Of a DNA stretch of 64,000 bases, positions 35,234-44,772 are shown piece after piece. Source of the stretch: an uncultured Muribaculaceae bacterium (GTDB taxonomy: Bacteria > Bacteroidota > Bacteroidia > Bacteroidales > Muribaculaceae); assembly GCA_910586975.1 (NCBI GenBank), contig CAJUKX010000008.1, positions 32,671-96,670 of the forward strand. Direction: 5' to 3'. How positions within the stretch are numbered: the stretch's first letter is position 1; each line of letters starts with the position of its first letter. The notes under the pieces were generated by a model. That model was not told where the DNA came from. It searched no databases and saw nothing but the letters and a program-made list of their open reading frames with translations. Made by a program: the position numbers and the translations under genes.

Positions 35234-36991
35234 TTATTCTATTCTCATTTCGGGCATACGTGCCTGTATGGGATTCATTGTCTGCAGACGGTCGAGCGTG
35301 CGGAGAATACGTACACTGTTGGCATCTAAAGTGATGTTCCCGATATTCATGTTCTTCTTGGCCTCAGCGAGGAATTGCGAGAAGAACTTATCTTCAACCA
35401 CGGGGTACGATACCACTTTGTCGGCATTGATACCGGCAATTTCAGCAATTGCTTTTACCGTTGCATCCAGGCTGCCGATTTCATCAACAAGACCAAGGCC
35501 AAAAGCTGCACCACCTGTCCATACGCGACCTTCGGCAATAACTTTCACTGAATCCTGACTGATTCCTCTGCCTTTGGCTACACGCGATGTGAACAGATCG
35601 TAGGTATTTTCAACCGAGCCTTGCAGAGCTTGCAGTTGCGAGGGGGTAAGACCTGTGAGCAACGACGGGAATGCTGCGTTGGCATTTGTCTGCACGGTAG
35701 AGAATGCAAGGCCGAGCTTGCCTGTGGTAAGTTCACTGAAATCGGGGATGAGGCCGAACACACCGATTGAACCGGTCAATGTAGTGTGATCTGCATAAAT
35801 CTTGTCGGCTCCGCATGAGATGTAATAACCGCCTGAAGCAGCCATATCGCCCATAGAAACATAGAACGGCTTGTTCTTGGACTTGAAGTATTCAAGGGCT
35901 TCCCAAATCTGTTCTGAAGCAAAAGCAGAACCACCGCCAGAGTTTACACGAAGCACAAGCGCTGCCACATTCTTATCATCGGCAAGTTGAATAATCTCAG
36001 GAACCATTCTGTTGCCGACTATACCGCCTTCGCCTGAATCAACTATATCGCCTACTGCATAGAGTACGGCTATATGTCTCTTGTCGGAGTTAGCCTCCTT
36101 TTGTGTCATCATATATTCGGAAGGGAGTACCAAAGGCAGGTCTTCGTCATCATCAAGGCTGAGTTCGTAGCGGAGTCGCTTTTCTACCAGACGGCGATAT
36201 CTGAGCAAGTCTACCGCGTTAGCATCAAGCACACGATTCTGCGGCCACATGGCGATGAGCGAATCAGCCCAAAAGTTTACTTCTTTTTCAGAAACTTTTC
36301 TTGAAGAAGTGATCACTCCTGACATGTAGTTCCACATAGAATCTATCATAACCTGGGTCTGAAGACGCGATGCGGGGCTCATTTCAGTAGTCATGAAAGG
36401 CTCTACCGCGCTCTTGAACGTGCCAACACGCACCACCTGCATCTTTACACCGATTTTATCCAGAAGGCCTTTGAAGAACGGCACCTGCGATGCCACACCG
36501 TGAACGTCAACACTGCCCATGGGATTCAGGTAAATGCTGTCTGACAGAGCAGATATCATGTAATCGCCCTGGGAGTATGCATCGGCGTATGAATAAACCC
36601 ATTTACCTGACTCCTTGAATTCCTTCAGAGCCTCTACAACTTCCTCGCGAGAAGCAGCGCCCATTGCCGAGCCGGCTGCGTCGATAAAAATACCTTCTAT
36701 TTTTGAATCGTCTTTAGCAAGGCGGATTGATTTTACTATATCGTCAAGAGATTCTGTTCCACCCTCCACATTCTGCAGCATCTGCCATACATCGGCCGGC
36801 TGCATCCTTTCGGGTATCTCACCATCAAGTTTCAAGTACAGGATTGAGTGTTTTGCAACCACAGGCTTGTTGTCAGAGCCTGACGCAATCAGCGCTCCCA
36901 CTACGGAAACGCATACCATGAAAATAAGAAAAATCGAAATCCAGAAGCCCGCGATAGTGCCGAGCATGGAGATGAAGAATTTTTTTAACAT
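35234..36991 (-). CDS. sppA: Signal peptide peptidase SppA, long (67K) form
   Basis: SppA is a membrane-bound serine/lysine peptidase that degrades leftover signal peptides. The 585-residue protein has one N-terminal membrane helix (about 9-33) and two ClpP-like halves. The nucleophile serine lies in GDMAASGGYYIS, within the C-terminal half; the likely general-base lysine is in SGKWVYSYA in the N-terminal half, as in E. coli SppA. VLRVNSGGGSAFAS is also conserved. Its promoter box is 136 bases upstream. It opens the leftward group sppA, lpxK, PNP, thiL. Confidence 0.94.
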   Translation of the reverse strand: MLKKFFISMLGTIAGFWISIFLIFMVCVSVVGALIASGSDNKPVVAKHSILYLKLDGEIPERMQPADVWQMLQNVEGGTESLDDIVKSIRLAKDDSKIEGIFIDAAGSAMGAASREEVVEALKEFKESGKWVYSYADAYSQGDYMISALSDSIYLNPMGSVDVHGVASQVPFFKGLLDKIGVKMQVVRVGTFKSAVEPFMTTEMSPASRLQTQVMIDSMWNYMSGVITSSRKVSEKEVNFWADSLIAMWPQNRVLDANAVDLLRYRRLVEKRLRYELSLDDDEDLPLVLPSEYMMTQKEANSDKRHIAVLYAVGDIVDSGEGGIVGNRMVPEIIQLADDKNVAALVLRVNSGGGSAFASEQIWEALEYFKSKNKPFYVSMGDMAASGGYYISCGADKIYADHTTLTGSIGVFGLIPDFSELTTGKLGLAFSTVQTNANAAFPSLLTGLTPSQLQALQGSVENTYDLFTSRVAKGRGISQDSVKVIAEGRVWTGGAAFGLGLVDEIGSLDATVKAIAEIAGINADKVVSYPVVEDKFFSQFLAEAKKNMNIGNITLDANSVRILRTLDRLQTMNPIQARMPEMRIE

Positions 36992-37126
36992 CTTGACTTT
37001 ATTGAGAGTTTTATTGAATTCCCATACCTAAGCCGATATCAATTTTTCAAAATGCCCGTGATTGAAGCACTCGGAATATCAATTGATACCCATAGTTACA
37101 GTTTATTCTTTATGCTCATTAGACGC

Positions 37127-37134
37127 CAAAATTA
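37127..37134 (-). promoter_or_regulatory. Probable -7 element of the sppA promoter
   Basis: TAATTTTG on the minus strand at 37134-37127. No -33 match. It implies a leader of about 130 bases before sppA, which contains a short palindrome (ATCAATTGAT, 37077-37086) but no recognisable riboswitch. The rest of the 274-base gap holds nothing I can name. Confidence 0.5.
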
Positions 37135-37265
37135 CAAAAAAATAGCAGATTGACGGAGTTAAAATTTGTTAACTCATTTTTACATGTATCATTTTTGTTC
37201 TATTACCCTGTTTTTTCGACCAACTAACTTCTCAGTTCACTTGTTTTATTTTAAACTTTAAAAAA

Positions 37266-37943
37266 ATGTACAAATACTTATTGCCCATATTGATACTTCT
37301 AGCTATTAGTGCAAGTGCCGGCGCTCAAAATTCAGCAAACAGTCCTCTCGTGAAAGAAAATTCCGGGAAGGACGGTTTTTCCACGCACCTTGCTTTTGAG
37401 TTAACCACACCTACGGGAAGTGCAGGCCGATGGTCAACCGGAGGAGGAGCCTCGCTCACCATATCCTACTCTCATTTCATAACCGACCACATGTTTATAG
37501 CACCGGGCGTAGGCGGATTTTATAACTCAATGGGCACTGATTTCATACCTCAATATAACAATATATACGAAGGCACGGTAAAGAACTGGGGCGTGCGCGT
37601 GCCCATTCTCTTGGGATATCAGCTTCGTTTGGCCCAGGACCTTAATTTGGCATTTGCCACAGGCCCTTTGCTCAACATAAACCTTTATGCACGCGAACAA
37701 GCCACTCCCAACTTCAATGCCGATCCGATAGAGCCTGCAGAGAGCATCAACCTGTTCGGCCAGGGATTCAACAGGCTTGATTTGCAATGGGATTTTTATG
37801 TAGGTCTTATCTATAAACAGCGTTACAGCGTGGGCTTTTCGGCCGGTGCCGGTATTACGAATGTAGCTTCGATGACAGAAGGACAAAGACGGTTGAATAT
37901 CCGTCGCAACAACTTTTCATTTATGCTCAGTTATACGTTCTAA
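37266..37943 (+). CDS. Outer-membrane beta-barrel protein, PorT-like
   Basis: This 225-residue protein has a signal peptide (MYKYLLPILILLAISASAGA) and an alternating-strand body ending in Phe, as expected for an outer-membrane barrel of the OMP_b-brl_2/PorT family. Strand-like segments such as WSTGGGASLTISY, MFIAPGVGGFY, VRVPILLGYQL and YSVGFSAGAGI are visible. PorT of Porphyromonas is needed for type IX secretion, but the family is broad and no direct link can be drawn here. It stands alone between sppA (divergent) and guaA. Confidence 0.75.
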   Translation: MYKYLLPILILLAISASAGAQNSANSPLVKENSGKDGFSTHLAFELTTPTGSAGRWSTGGGASLTISYSHFITDHMFIAPGVGGFYNSMGTDFIPQYNNIYEGTVKNWGVRVPILLGYQLRLAQDLNLAFATGPLLNINLYAREQATPNFNADPIEPAESINLFGQGFNRLDLQWDFYVGLIYKQRYSVGFSAGAGITNVASMTEGQRRLNIRRNNFSFMLSYTF

Positions 37944-37964
37944 ACCATATATTTTTTCAAAAAT

Positions 37965-37995
37965 TTGAATAATCAGGGATTTTTTTATACCTTTG
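37965..37995 (+). promoter_or_regulatory. Promoter of guaA
   Basis: TTTG at 37965-37968, 19 bases, TACCTTTG at 37988-37995. The ATG follows 43 bases later, too short a leader for a purine riboswitch. Confidence 0.75.
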
Positions 37996-38038
37996 CACTC
38001 ATATTAATAAAGAATCACTTTCATAATTGAAAGCGCTT

Positions 38039-39562
38039 ATGTCCCAAAAGATTGTCATACTTGATTTCGGTTCGCAAACTACACAACTCATAGGTCGTCG
38101 TGTTCGTGAGCTCAACACTTATTGCGAGATTGTGCCGTATAATAAATTCCCCGCCGATGACCCAGACATCATCGGCGTTATCCTTTCCGGCAGTCCTTTC
38201 TCGGTTTATGATGAAAAGTCATTTAAAGTAGATGTAGCCCCGATAGCCGCCCGCTACCCGGTGCTTGGAATTTGCTACGGTGCCCAGCTCCTTGCCTGGC
38301 AAAACGGAGGAGTGGTAGAGAGCGCACCCTCAAGAGAATATGGCCGTGCCATACTTTCTGAGGTAAACGATACCGACGCTCTGTTCCACGACATTAATCC
38401 GGGCGAAACCGTATGGATGAGCCACGGTGACACCATCACCGTCCTTCCTGAAAATTTCAAGATCATCGCTTCTACCGATGACGTTAAATGTGCAGCTTTC
38501 CATGTTGAAGGACGCGATATCTGGGGGGTGCAATTCCATCCCGAAGTATTCCATTCAACTTGCGGCACAAGACTGCTTTCCAATTTCGTAAAGGATATTT
38601 GCGGTTCTAAAGGCGACTGGAATGCCGATGCATACATCGAGACTACCGTTGCAGCCCTGAAGCAACAACTTGGCAACGACAAAGTAGTGCTTGGTTTGAG
38701 CGGTGGTGTAGACTCATCGGTAGCTGCCGTACTGATTTCACGCGCTATAGGCGATAATCTGACATGTATTTTCGTTGATCACGGTCTGTTGCGCAAAGAT
38801 GAATTCGCGCAGGTAATGAATGATTACCGCTGCCTTGGTCTTAACGTAATAGGTGTTGACGCTTCAGAAGAATTCTTCGCAGAACTCAAAGACGTCAAGG
38901 ATCCTGAACGCAAACGCAAGATAATAGGCAAAGGCTTTATTGACGTATTCGACAGAGAAGCCCACAAGCTTAAAGATGTGAAGTGGCTCGCCCAAGGTAC
39001 AATTTACCCCGACCGCATCGAATCGCTTTCGATCACCGGCACCACAATCAAGAGCCATCATAACGTAGGCGGACTTCCCGAAAAAATGAATCTGAGCTTA
39101 TGCGAACCATTGCAATGGCTCTTTAAAGACGAGGTCAGAGCCGTAGGACGAGCCCTGGGCATGCCCGAACACCTTATCACTCGTCATCCTTTCCCGGGTC
39201 CGGGTCTGGCCGTGCGCATTCTCGGCGACATCACTCCCGAAAAGGTTCGTATCCTGCAAGAAGCCGACGATATATTTATCCGCGGACTGCGCGAATGGGG
39301 TCTTTACGACCAGGTATGGCAAGCCGGAGTGATCCTGCTTCCCGTACAGAGCGTAGGTGTAATGGGTGATGAACGCACATACGAGAGTGCGGTAGCTCTG
39401 CGCGCAGTGACATCGACCGATGCCATGACTGCCGACTGGGCACATCTGCCATACGAATTCCTTGCCAAGGTTTCAAATGAGATAATCAATAAGGTAAGAG
39501 GTGTGAATCGTGTAACATACGATATTTCTTCAAAACCACCGGCAACCATTGAGTGGGAATAA
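38039..39562 (+). CDS. guaA: GMP synthase (glutamine-hydrolysing)
   Basis: GuaA converts XMP to GMP with ATP and glutamine. The 507-residue protein has the class I amidotransferase nucleophile Cys79 (GICYGAQ) and His166 (FHPEVFHS), then the PP-loop SGGVDSS (220-226) and the C-terminal dimer domain ending SSKPPATIEWE. The ATG at 38039 is preferred to an in-frame TTG four codons upstream because it matches the family start (SQKIVILDFGSQ). It has a good promoter and is probably monocistronic. Confidence 0.97.
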   Translation: MSQKIVILDFGSQTTQLIGRRVRELNTYCEIVPYNKFPADDPDIIGVILSGSPFSVYDEKSFKVDVAPIAARYPVLGICYGAQLLAWQNGGVVESAPSREYGRAILSEVNDTDALFHDINPGETVWMSHGDTITVLPENFKIIASTDDVKCAAFHVEGRDIWGVQFHPEVFHSTCGTRLLSNFVKDICGSKGDWNADAYIETTVAALKQQLGNDKVVLGLSGGVDSSVAAVLISRAIGDNLTCIFVDHGLLRKDEFAQVMNDYRCLGLNVIGVDASEEFFAELKDVKDPERKRKIIGKGFIDVFDREAHKLKDVKWLAQGTIYPDRIESLSITGTTIKSHHNVGGLPEKMNLSLCEPLQWLFKDEVRAVGRALGMPEHLITRHPFPGPGLAVRILGDITPEKVRILQEADDIFIRGLREWGLYDQVWQAGVILLPVQSVGVMGDERTYESAVALRAVTSTDAMTADWAHLPYEFLAKVSNEIINKVRGVNRVTYDISSKPPATIEWE

Positions 39563-39692
39563 CATTCCTGTACAATTTCTACCGGTACAATTTCTAAATG
39601 TGTCTTAAGCCTTAATTTTCACTATTCAACCACAGGCAATTCATACTATTTAGCAACTTAAACTAAAACATATAATTTTTTTTACGATTCTG

Positions 39693-41342
39693 ATGAAAAA
39701 GAGTCCACTTCAGAAAGCCCGTGCGGCTTATCAACCCAAACTGCCCATCGTACTCACCGGTGCAGTAAAAGCCATTGAAGGCAAACCCACTCAGTCTGTA
39801 GCAAATCAGGCTGAAATCCAGGCATTGTTCCCCAATACATACGGTCTGCCCGAACTTAAATTTGAAAAAAATCCCGCTCCCACAGCCGGAAAGCCCGTTA
39901 ATGTAGGTGTTATCCTCTCAGGCGGTCAAGCCCCCGGCGGACATAACGTAATCTGCGGATTATTTGACGGTATCAAAAAGATTCACCGCGACAGCCGTCT
40001 TTTCGGTTTCCTCATGGGCCCCGGCGGTCTTGTAGATCACAAGTACATCGAACTCACCTCGGCCATCATCAACGAATACCGCAATACCGGTGGTTTTGAC
40101 ATCATCGGTTCAGGCCGTACAAAACTCGAAACCAAGGATCAGTTTGACAGCGGTCTCGAAATCTGCAAAGAACTCGGCATCAACGCCCTCGTTATCATTG
40201 GTGGTGACGACTCAAATACAAATGCCGCCGTACTCGCCGAATACTACAAGAGCATCAATGCAGGTGTTCAGGTTATCGGTTGCCCCAAGACCATTGACGG
40301 CGACCTTAAGAACGAATGTATCGAAACTTCATTCGGTTTTGACACCGCCACCAAGGTATATTCAGAAGTTATCGGCAACATCCAGCGCGACTGCAACTCT
40401 GCCAAGAAATACTGGCATTTCATCAAACTGATGGGCCGTTCAGCCAGCCACATCGCTCTTGAGTGTGCTCTTCAGACCCAGCCCAATGTCTGCATCATCT
40501 CTGAAGAAGTTGAAGCCAAGGACATGACACTTGACCAGGTTGTAGACTACATTGCCAACATCGTGGCTCAGCGTGCCAAGTATGGCAATAACTTCGGTAC
40601 AGTACTCATTCCCGAAGGTCTTATCGAGTTCATCCCCGCTATCAAAAAGCTTATCGCGGAACTCAACAACATCCTCGCTATCAACGCTGCCGAAACAGCC
40701 GGTCTCAGCAGCGCCCAGCTCGAAGAATTCATTCTTTCTCACCTCAATGAAGAGAATGCCGCTACAATCAAGAGCCTGCCCACTACCGTAGCCCGCCAGC
40801 TCATGCTCGACCGCGACCCCCACGGCAACGTACAGGTATCGCTCATCGAAACCGAAAAGCTCCTCAGCGAAATGGTTGGCAAACGCCTTGCAGAAATGCA
40901 GGCCGCCGGTCAGTATGACGGCAAGTACTCTACTCTGCACCACTTCTTCGGTTATGAAGGCCGTTGCGCAGATCCTTCTAACTTCGACGCCGACTATTGC
41001 TATGCTCTCGGCTTCAATGCCGCTTGCCTGATCAATGCAGGTGTCACCGGCTATATGTCATCAATCCGCAACCTTGTTAAGCCTGCTGTACAGTGGATTG
41101 CCGGCGGTATTCCAATCACCATGATGATGAACATCGAACACCGCAACGGTGCCGACAAGCCCGTAATCCAAAAGGCTCTTGTACGTCTTGACGGCGCACC
41201 TTTCAAGAAGTTTGCCGCTCAGCGCGATGATTGGGCCATGAACACTTGCTACATCTACCCCGGTCCCATCCAGTACTTCGGTCCGTCGGAAGTATGCGAC
41301 CAGCCCTCGCTTACACTCCGCTACGAACACCAGGGTAAGTAA
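39693..41342 (+). CDS. pfp: PPi-dependent 6-phosphofructokinase
   Basis: The enzyme phosphorylates fructose 6-phosphate with pyrophosphate instead of ATP, reversibly. The 549-residue protein is of the long PFP class. The signature GGDDSN (170-175), with an Asp where ATP enzymes have Gly, marks PPi use, and PKTIDGDL (198-205) holds the catalytic Asp. SGGQAPGGHN and MGRSASHIALE are also present. Codon use is strongly biased, as in tpiA and fba, pointing to a main glycolytic role. A strong terminator follows. Confidence 0.94.
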   Translation: MKKSPLQKARAAYQPKLPIVLTGAVKAIEGKPTQSVANQAEIQALFPNTYGLPELKFEKNPAPTAGKPVNVGVILSGGQAPGGHNVICGLFDGIKKIHRDSRLFGFLMGPGGLVDHKYIELTSAIINEYRNTGGFDIIGSGRTKLETKDQFDSGLEICKELGINALVIIGGDDSNTNAAVLAEYYKSINAGVQVIGCPKTIDGDLKNECIETSFGFDTATKVYSEVIGNIQRDCNSAKKYWHFIKLMGRSASHIALECALQTQPNVCIISEEVEAKDMTLDQVVDYIANIVAQRAKYGNNFGTVLIPEGLIEFIPAIKKLIAELNNILAINAAETAGLSSAQLEEFILSHLNEENAATIKSLPTTVARQLMLDRDPHGNVQVSLIETEKLLSEMVGKRLAEMQAAGQYDGKYSTLHHFFGYEGRCADPSNFDADYCYALGFNAACLINAGVTGYMSSIRNLVKPAVQWIAGGIPITMMMNIEHRNGADKPVIQKALVRLDGAPFKKFAAQRDDWAMNTCYIYPGPIQYFGPSEVCDQPSLTLRYEHQGK

Positions 41343-41367
41343 GATATTCCCGACTCTCAGCTTGCAG

Positions 41368-41416
41368 AGCCTGTCCTTCGGGGAGCAATTCAGCTCACGG
41401 ACAGGCTCTTTTTTTG
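41368..41416 (+). terminator. Intrinsic terminator after pfp
   Basis: A perfect 10-bp stem (GAGCCTGTCC at 41368-41377 with GGACAGGCTC at 41400-41409), with an inner GAGC...GCTC pairing in the loop, and seven T (41410-41416). Confidence 0.9.
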
Positions 41417-41501
41417 TATCCATATAATTTCAAATAGCCGGCGGGAAAGAAGCCAAGTTATATTTATCACTCATTTTAAGCAATTTTTGTAAAATTTTTC
41501 G

Positions 41502-41509
41502 TAACTTTG
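41502..41509 (+). promoter_or_regulatory. Probable -7 element of the barrel-barrel-PCMD operon
   Basis: TAACTTTG 19 bases before the ATG at 41529. A clear -33 is not found at the expected distance. This is the only promoter-like site I see for the three genes that follow. Confidence 0.55.
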
Positions 41510-41528
41510 GCGCAAATTTATTTCATAT

Positions 41529-42278
41529 ATGAATATAAGCCGACAGTATCGCTTCATCTCACTGTTTTGCCTTGTAACGATGCTATTTCCAATAACATCT
41601 TACGCTCAAGAGAAATTCAGCCGAAATATTGAAAACATATCTTTTGTTCCTAAGGGACAATGGATTGGCGGCGTCAGTGTGAATTATTCGCAAAGCGACC
41701 AAAATAATTATCAATTCCTCATTTTTGAAAAAATATCCGGAGACACATACACGTTTAAGGTAAGTCCGATGCTCCTCTACGCTTTCAAGGACAATCTGGC
41801 TATGGGCGGGCGTTTTGCATACTCGCGCTCACGCACCAGACTTGAGAGCGCTGATGTAGTACTTGATTCGGAGACAGATTACAACGTTGACAATCTGTAT
41901 TCCATAACCCACTCCTATTCCGGAACATACTGTTTCCGCCAATATATGTCGCTCGGCGCAAACACCCGCTTCGGACTGCTTAATGAAGTGCAGTTGCAGC
42001 TTGGCGGCGGACAGTCCAAAATCTGCAGTGGTACAGGCGAGGACTTCACCGGAACATATTCAAGGCACTTTGACTTTAACGTTGGTTTGGCGCCCGGTTT
42101 GATTGTATTTCTCAACAATTACTCGGCCCTTGAAGTAAATGTGGGCGTGCTCGGTTTCAACTACAGGCACAACAAATACACCACCGACCGGATATATGTG
42201 GCCAACATGCGCACGTCGTCGGCTAACTTCAAGATCAATCTGTTTTCAATCACCTTCGGGATGGCATTCTACATTTAA
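41529..42278 (+). CDS. Predicted outer-membrane beta-barrel protein, paralogue 1
   Basis: This 249-residue protein has a signal peptide likely cleaved after ITSYA and an alternating-strand body. It is clearly paralogous to the next gene product: both contain a FVPKGQW/FIPKGKW entry, a FGLLNEV/FGIFNEV turn followed by a Gly-rich strand, a VGLAPG/INFSPG...F strand, VLGFN/VFGIN, a TTD turn and a closing ANFxIN strand before GMxxxI. No specific family or ligand is known to me. It lies five bases before its paralogue and opens a three-gene set with a PCMD lipoprotein. Confidence 0.72.
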   Translation: MNISRQYRFISLFCLVTMLFPITSYAQEKFSRNIENISFVPKGQWIGGVSVNYSQSDQNNYQFLIFEKISGDTYTFKVSPMLLYAFKDNLAMGGRFAYSRSRTRLESADVVLDSETDYNVDNLYSITHSYSGTYCFRQYMSLGANTRFGLLNEVQLQLGGGQSKICSGTGEDFTGTYSRHFDFNVGLAPGLIVFLNNYSALEVNVGVLGFNYRHNKYTTDRIYVANMRTSSANFKINLFSITFGMAFYI

Positions 42279-42283
42279 TAATC

Positions 42284-43126
42284 ATGAAGAAATTCTTCCT
42301 TATAATATTAGTGATGCTATCGGTCATAGCGCCCACACCGCTTATGGCTCAGCAAATCGTACGCAAACAGCTGGCCCCCGTTAATCCCGACATGGACGAA
42401 AAAGTAATTGTAGGCAACGACACAGTGCCTATCGTGGTACCGGAACGCAATCTCGGCCGATTCGACCGCGGACTCTATAATTATCTTTTCATTCCTAAAG
42501 GGAAGTGGAGTTTCGGACTCACTGCTTCATACGGTGAAATGAACACGGAAGATGTACAGATTCTTTCCCTGATGAAAGACTTTGATTTCAAGGGTAAGAT
42601 TTATTCTGTAAAACCTTTCATATCATATTTCATACGCAATAACCAGTCGGTAGGTTTACGATTCAACTACTCGCGCGGAATAGGCGACCTTGCCAATCTC
42701 AGTGTGGATTTTGATGACGATCTTAATTTCAATCTCAAAGATGTAAGCTACTATACACAAAGCTATTCCACATCACTTTTTTACAGAAATTACATCGGCC
42801 TCAACAAAAGCAAGCGCTTCGGTATCTTCAATGAAGTGGATATAACAGTGGGCAGCGGCTCAGCACGCTTCAAGCGTATTTATGACGGCAAGCCCAAGGA
42901 TACACGCAATGTGATTACTCAGGGTAGCATTAATTTCAGCCCCGGTGTGTGCGTATTCATTCAAGAATATGTTGCATTCAATGTATCATTCGGCGTATTT
43001 GGTATCAACTTCAAACGCGAACATCAGACTACCGATAATATTGACGAAGGAACACGCTTTACTTCAGGAGCCAATTTCCGCTTCAACATCTTCAACATCA
43101 ACTTAGGAATGATGGTAGTAATATGA
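42284..43126 (+). CDS. Predicted outer-membrane beta-barrel protein, paralogue 2
   Basis: This is the second of the tandem pair, 280 residues, with a signal peptide likely cleaved after PLMA. It carries about 40 extra residues between the signal and the shared barrel, including a proline-containing stretch (PVNPDMDEK, VPIVVPERN). The barrel part matches paralogue 1 strand by strand. The last four bases overlap the start of the PCMD lipoprotein gene, so the barrel and lipoprotein are translationally coupled and may act together at the outer membrane. Function unknown. Confidence 0.72.
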   Translation: MKKFFLIILVMLSVIAPTPLMAQQIVRKQLAPVNPDMDEKVIVGNDTVPIVVPERNLGRFDRGLYNYLFIPKGKWSFGLTASYGEMNTEDVQILSLMKDFDFKGKIYSVKPFISYFIRNNQSVGLRFNYSRGIGDLANLSVDFDDDLNFNLKDVSYYTQSYSTSLFYRNYIGLNKSKRFGIFNEVDITVGSGSARFKRIYDGKPKDTRNVITQGSINFSPGVCVFIQEYVAFNVSFGVFGINFKREHQTTDNIDEGTRFTSGANFRFNIFNINLGMMVVI

Positions 43127-44688
43127 AAAAAGCTTTATTCTACATATCCATCCCGGCTCTGGCACTTGCTACCGCCGGTTGCATAAAAAACGATATACCC
43201 TACCCTCGTATACAGCCTAATTTCCTTACATTCAATGTAGAAGGTCAAACCAAAGGTACAGCCATCGATTCTGCCACACGCAGCGTAACGGTGTATCTTC
43301 CCGAGACGGTAGATATATATAACGTAAATGTATCAGACTACACCCTTAGTCCGGGCGCAAGCATGGTGAGCGGAGACTTCTCTCAACCGATCAACCTGTC
43401 CAAGCCTTACGACGTAGTGCTCCATCTTTATCAAGACTGGACATGGCGCATAACTGCATCACAGGAAATAGAGCGTTATTTCACTGTAAGCGGCCAGGTT
43501 GGTACGTCGGTTATCGACGTGCCCGGTAGACGTGTGGTTGCTTCGGTAACAAAGAAAACTTCACTTGCATCAGTACTGGTTGAAAGCATCAAACTCGGAG
43601 CAGAAGGCTCAACCATGCTGCCTGACCTTGAAGGGAAACGTGTTGACTTCACGAATCCTGTTAAAGTAGAAGTAACAGAATGGGGGCGTACATCTACCTG
43701 GACTATATTCGTAGAACAATCCGAATCCGACATCACCACCGAGCGTATTGACGCCTGGACCAATGTTGCATGGGTGTATGGCAGCGGAGAAGCTGACAAG
43801 ACCAACGGCGTTGAATACAGAATAAAAGGCGATACTGAGTGGACTAAAGTTTCACAAAACGACATTGTGAGCGACGGTGGCAGTTTCTATGCCCGCATCC
43901 TGCACCTTTCGCCTGCGACCACATACGAAGGCCGTGTATACTCTGATGACATATTCGGAGAAACTATAGAATTTACGACCGGCACCGCTGCTCAAGTTCC
44001 AAACAGCAGTCTTGACGACTGGTGGCTTGACGGCAAAATCTGGAATCCTTGGACAGAAGGCGGTGAGCAGTATTGGGATACCGGCAATAAAGGAGCTACA
44101 ACGCTGGGTGCTTCCAATTCAGTTCCTACTGATGACACTTCATCGGGACAAGGATGGGCTGCAAAGCTCGAAACAAAATTCATCGGTATAGGTGCACTTG
44201 GCAAACTTGCTGCAGGAAACCTTTTTGCCGGTCGATATGTCAAGACTGAAGGTACAAACGGCATACTGTCGTTTGGCAGACCTTTCACACAAAGGCCTAC
44301 CAAAATGAGGGGCTACTTCAAATACAACAGTTCGCCCATCAACTACGTTTCAAGCGAATGGACCAACCTTAAGGGACAACCAGACTCGTGCATTGTATGG
44401 GTGGCGCTGATCGACTCTGACCAGCCTTGTGAGATACGCACCAATCCCAAGAACCGCAAGCTGTTTGATGAAAACGATCCGGAGGTGATTGCATACGGAA
44501 AAATGGAATATGGCCAGACTGTAACCGATTACGTTCCGTTTGAGTTCGAACTGGAGTATAAGTCAACATCGCGGATACCGAAATACATACTTATCACAGC
44601 TTCGGCGTCGAAGTATGGAGACTACTTCACAGGTGGTACGGGATCAATATTATATCTTGACGACCTGCAACTACTGTACGATTACTAA
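43123..44688 (+). CDS. PCMD-domain lipoprotein
   Basis: This 521-residue lipoprotein has the lipobox ATAGC with Cys20, followed by IKND. After it come two Ig-like modules (about 33-115 and 118-200, each ending in a WTWRI/WTIFV strand), a fibronectin-III-like segment (about 204-290, with RILHLSPATTYEGRVYSD) and a C-terminal PCMD domain (putative carbohydrate metabolism domain, about 292-521; DDWWLDGKIWNPW..., ending ILYLDDLQLLYDY). PCMD proteins are common in gut Bacteroidota and are thought, not shown, to bind glycans. It is coupled by overlap to the barrel gene upstream. Surface exposure is possible but not proven. Confidence 0.8.
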   Translation: MKKALFYISIPALALATAGCIKNDIPYPRIQPNFLTFNVEGQTKGTAIDSATRSVTVYLPETVDIYNVNVSDYTLSPGASMVSGDFSQPINLSKPYDVVLHLYQDWTWRITASQEIERYFTVSGQVGTSVIDVPGRRVVASVTKKTSLASVLVESIKLGAEGSTMLPDLEGKRVDFTNPVKVEVTEWGRTSTWTIFVEQSESDITTERIDAWTNVAWVYGSGEADKTNGVEYRIKGDTEWTKVSQNDIVSDGGSFYARILHLSPATTYEGRVYSDDIFGETIEFTTGTAAQVPNSSLDDWWLDGKIWNPWTEGGEQYWDTGNKGATTLGASNSVPTDDTSSGQGWAAKLETKFIGIGALGKLAAGNLFAGRYVKTEGTNGILSFGRPFTQRPTKMRGYFKYNSSPINYVSSEWTNLKGQPDSCIVWVALIDSDQPCEIRTNPKNRKLFDENDPEVIAYGKMEYGQTVTDYVPFEFELEYKSTSRIPKYILITASASKYGDYFTGGTGSILYLDDLQLLYDY

Positions 44689-44738
44689 AATTTTTGACAA
44701 GAGGCATAAATGAGAGGACAACTTTAGCAAATTTTTGC

Positions 44739-44746
44739 TATCTTTG
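44739..44746 (+). promoter_or_regulatory. Probable -7 element upstream of the hydrolase/MurF-like/Ddl genes
   Basis: TATCTTTG lies 26 bases before the ATG at 44773. The -33 region has no TTTG at the right spacing. It separates this module from the PCMD operon. Confidence 0.55.
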
Positions 44747-44772
44747 TTCTCTCAATTGCGAATATCTAAGAA

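Noticed and set aside
37944..38038. Purine riboswitch before guaA
   Set aside because: The predicted leader is about 40 bases and lacks the paired loops of a purine aptamer.
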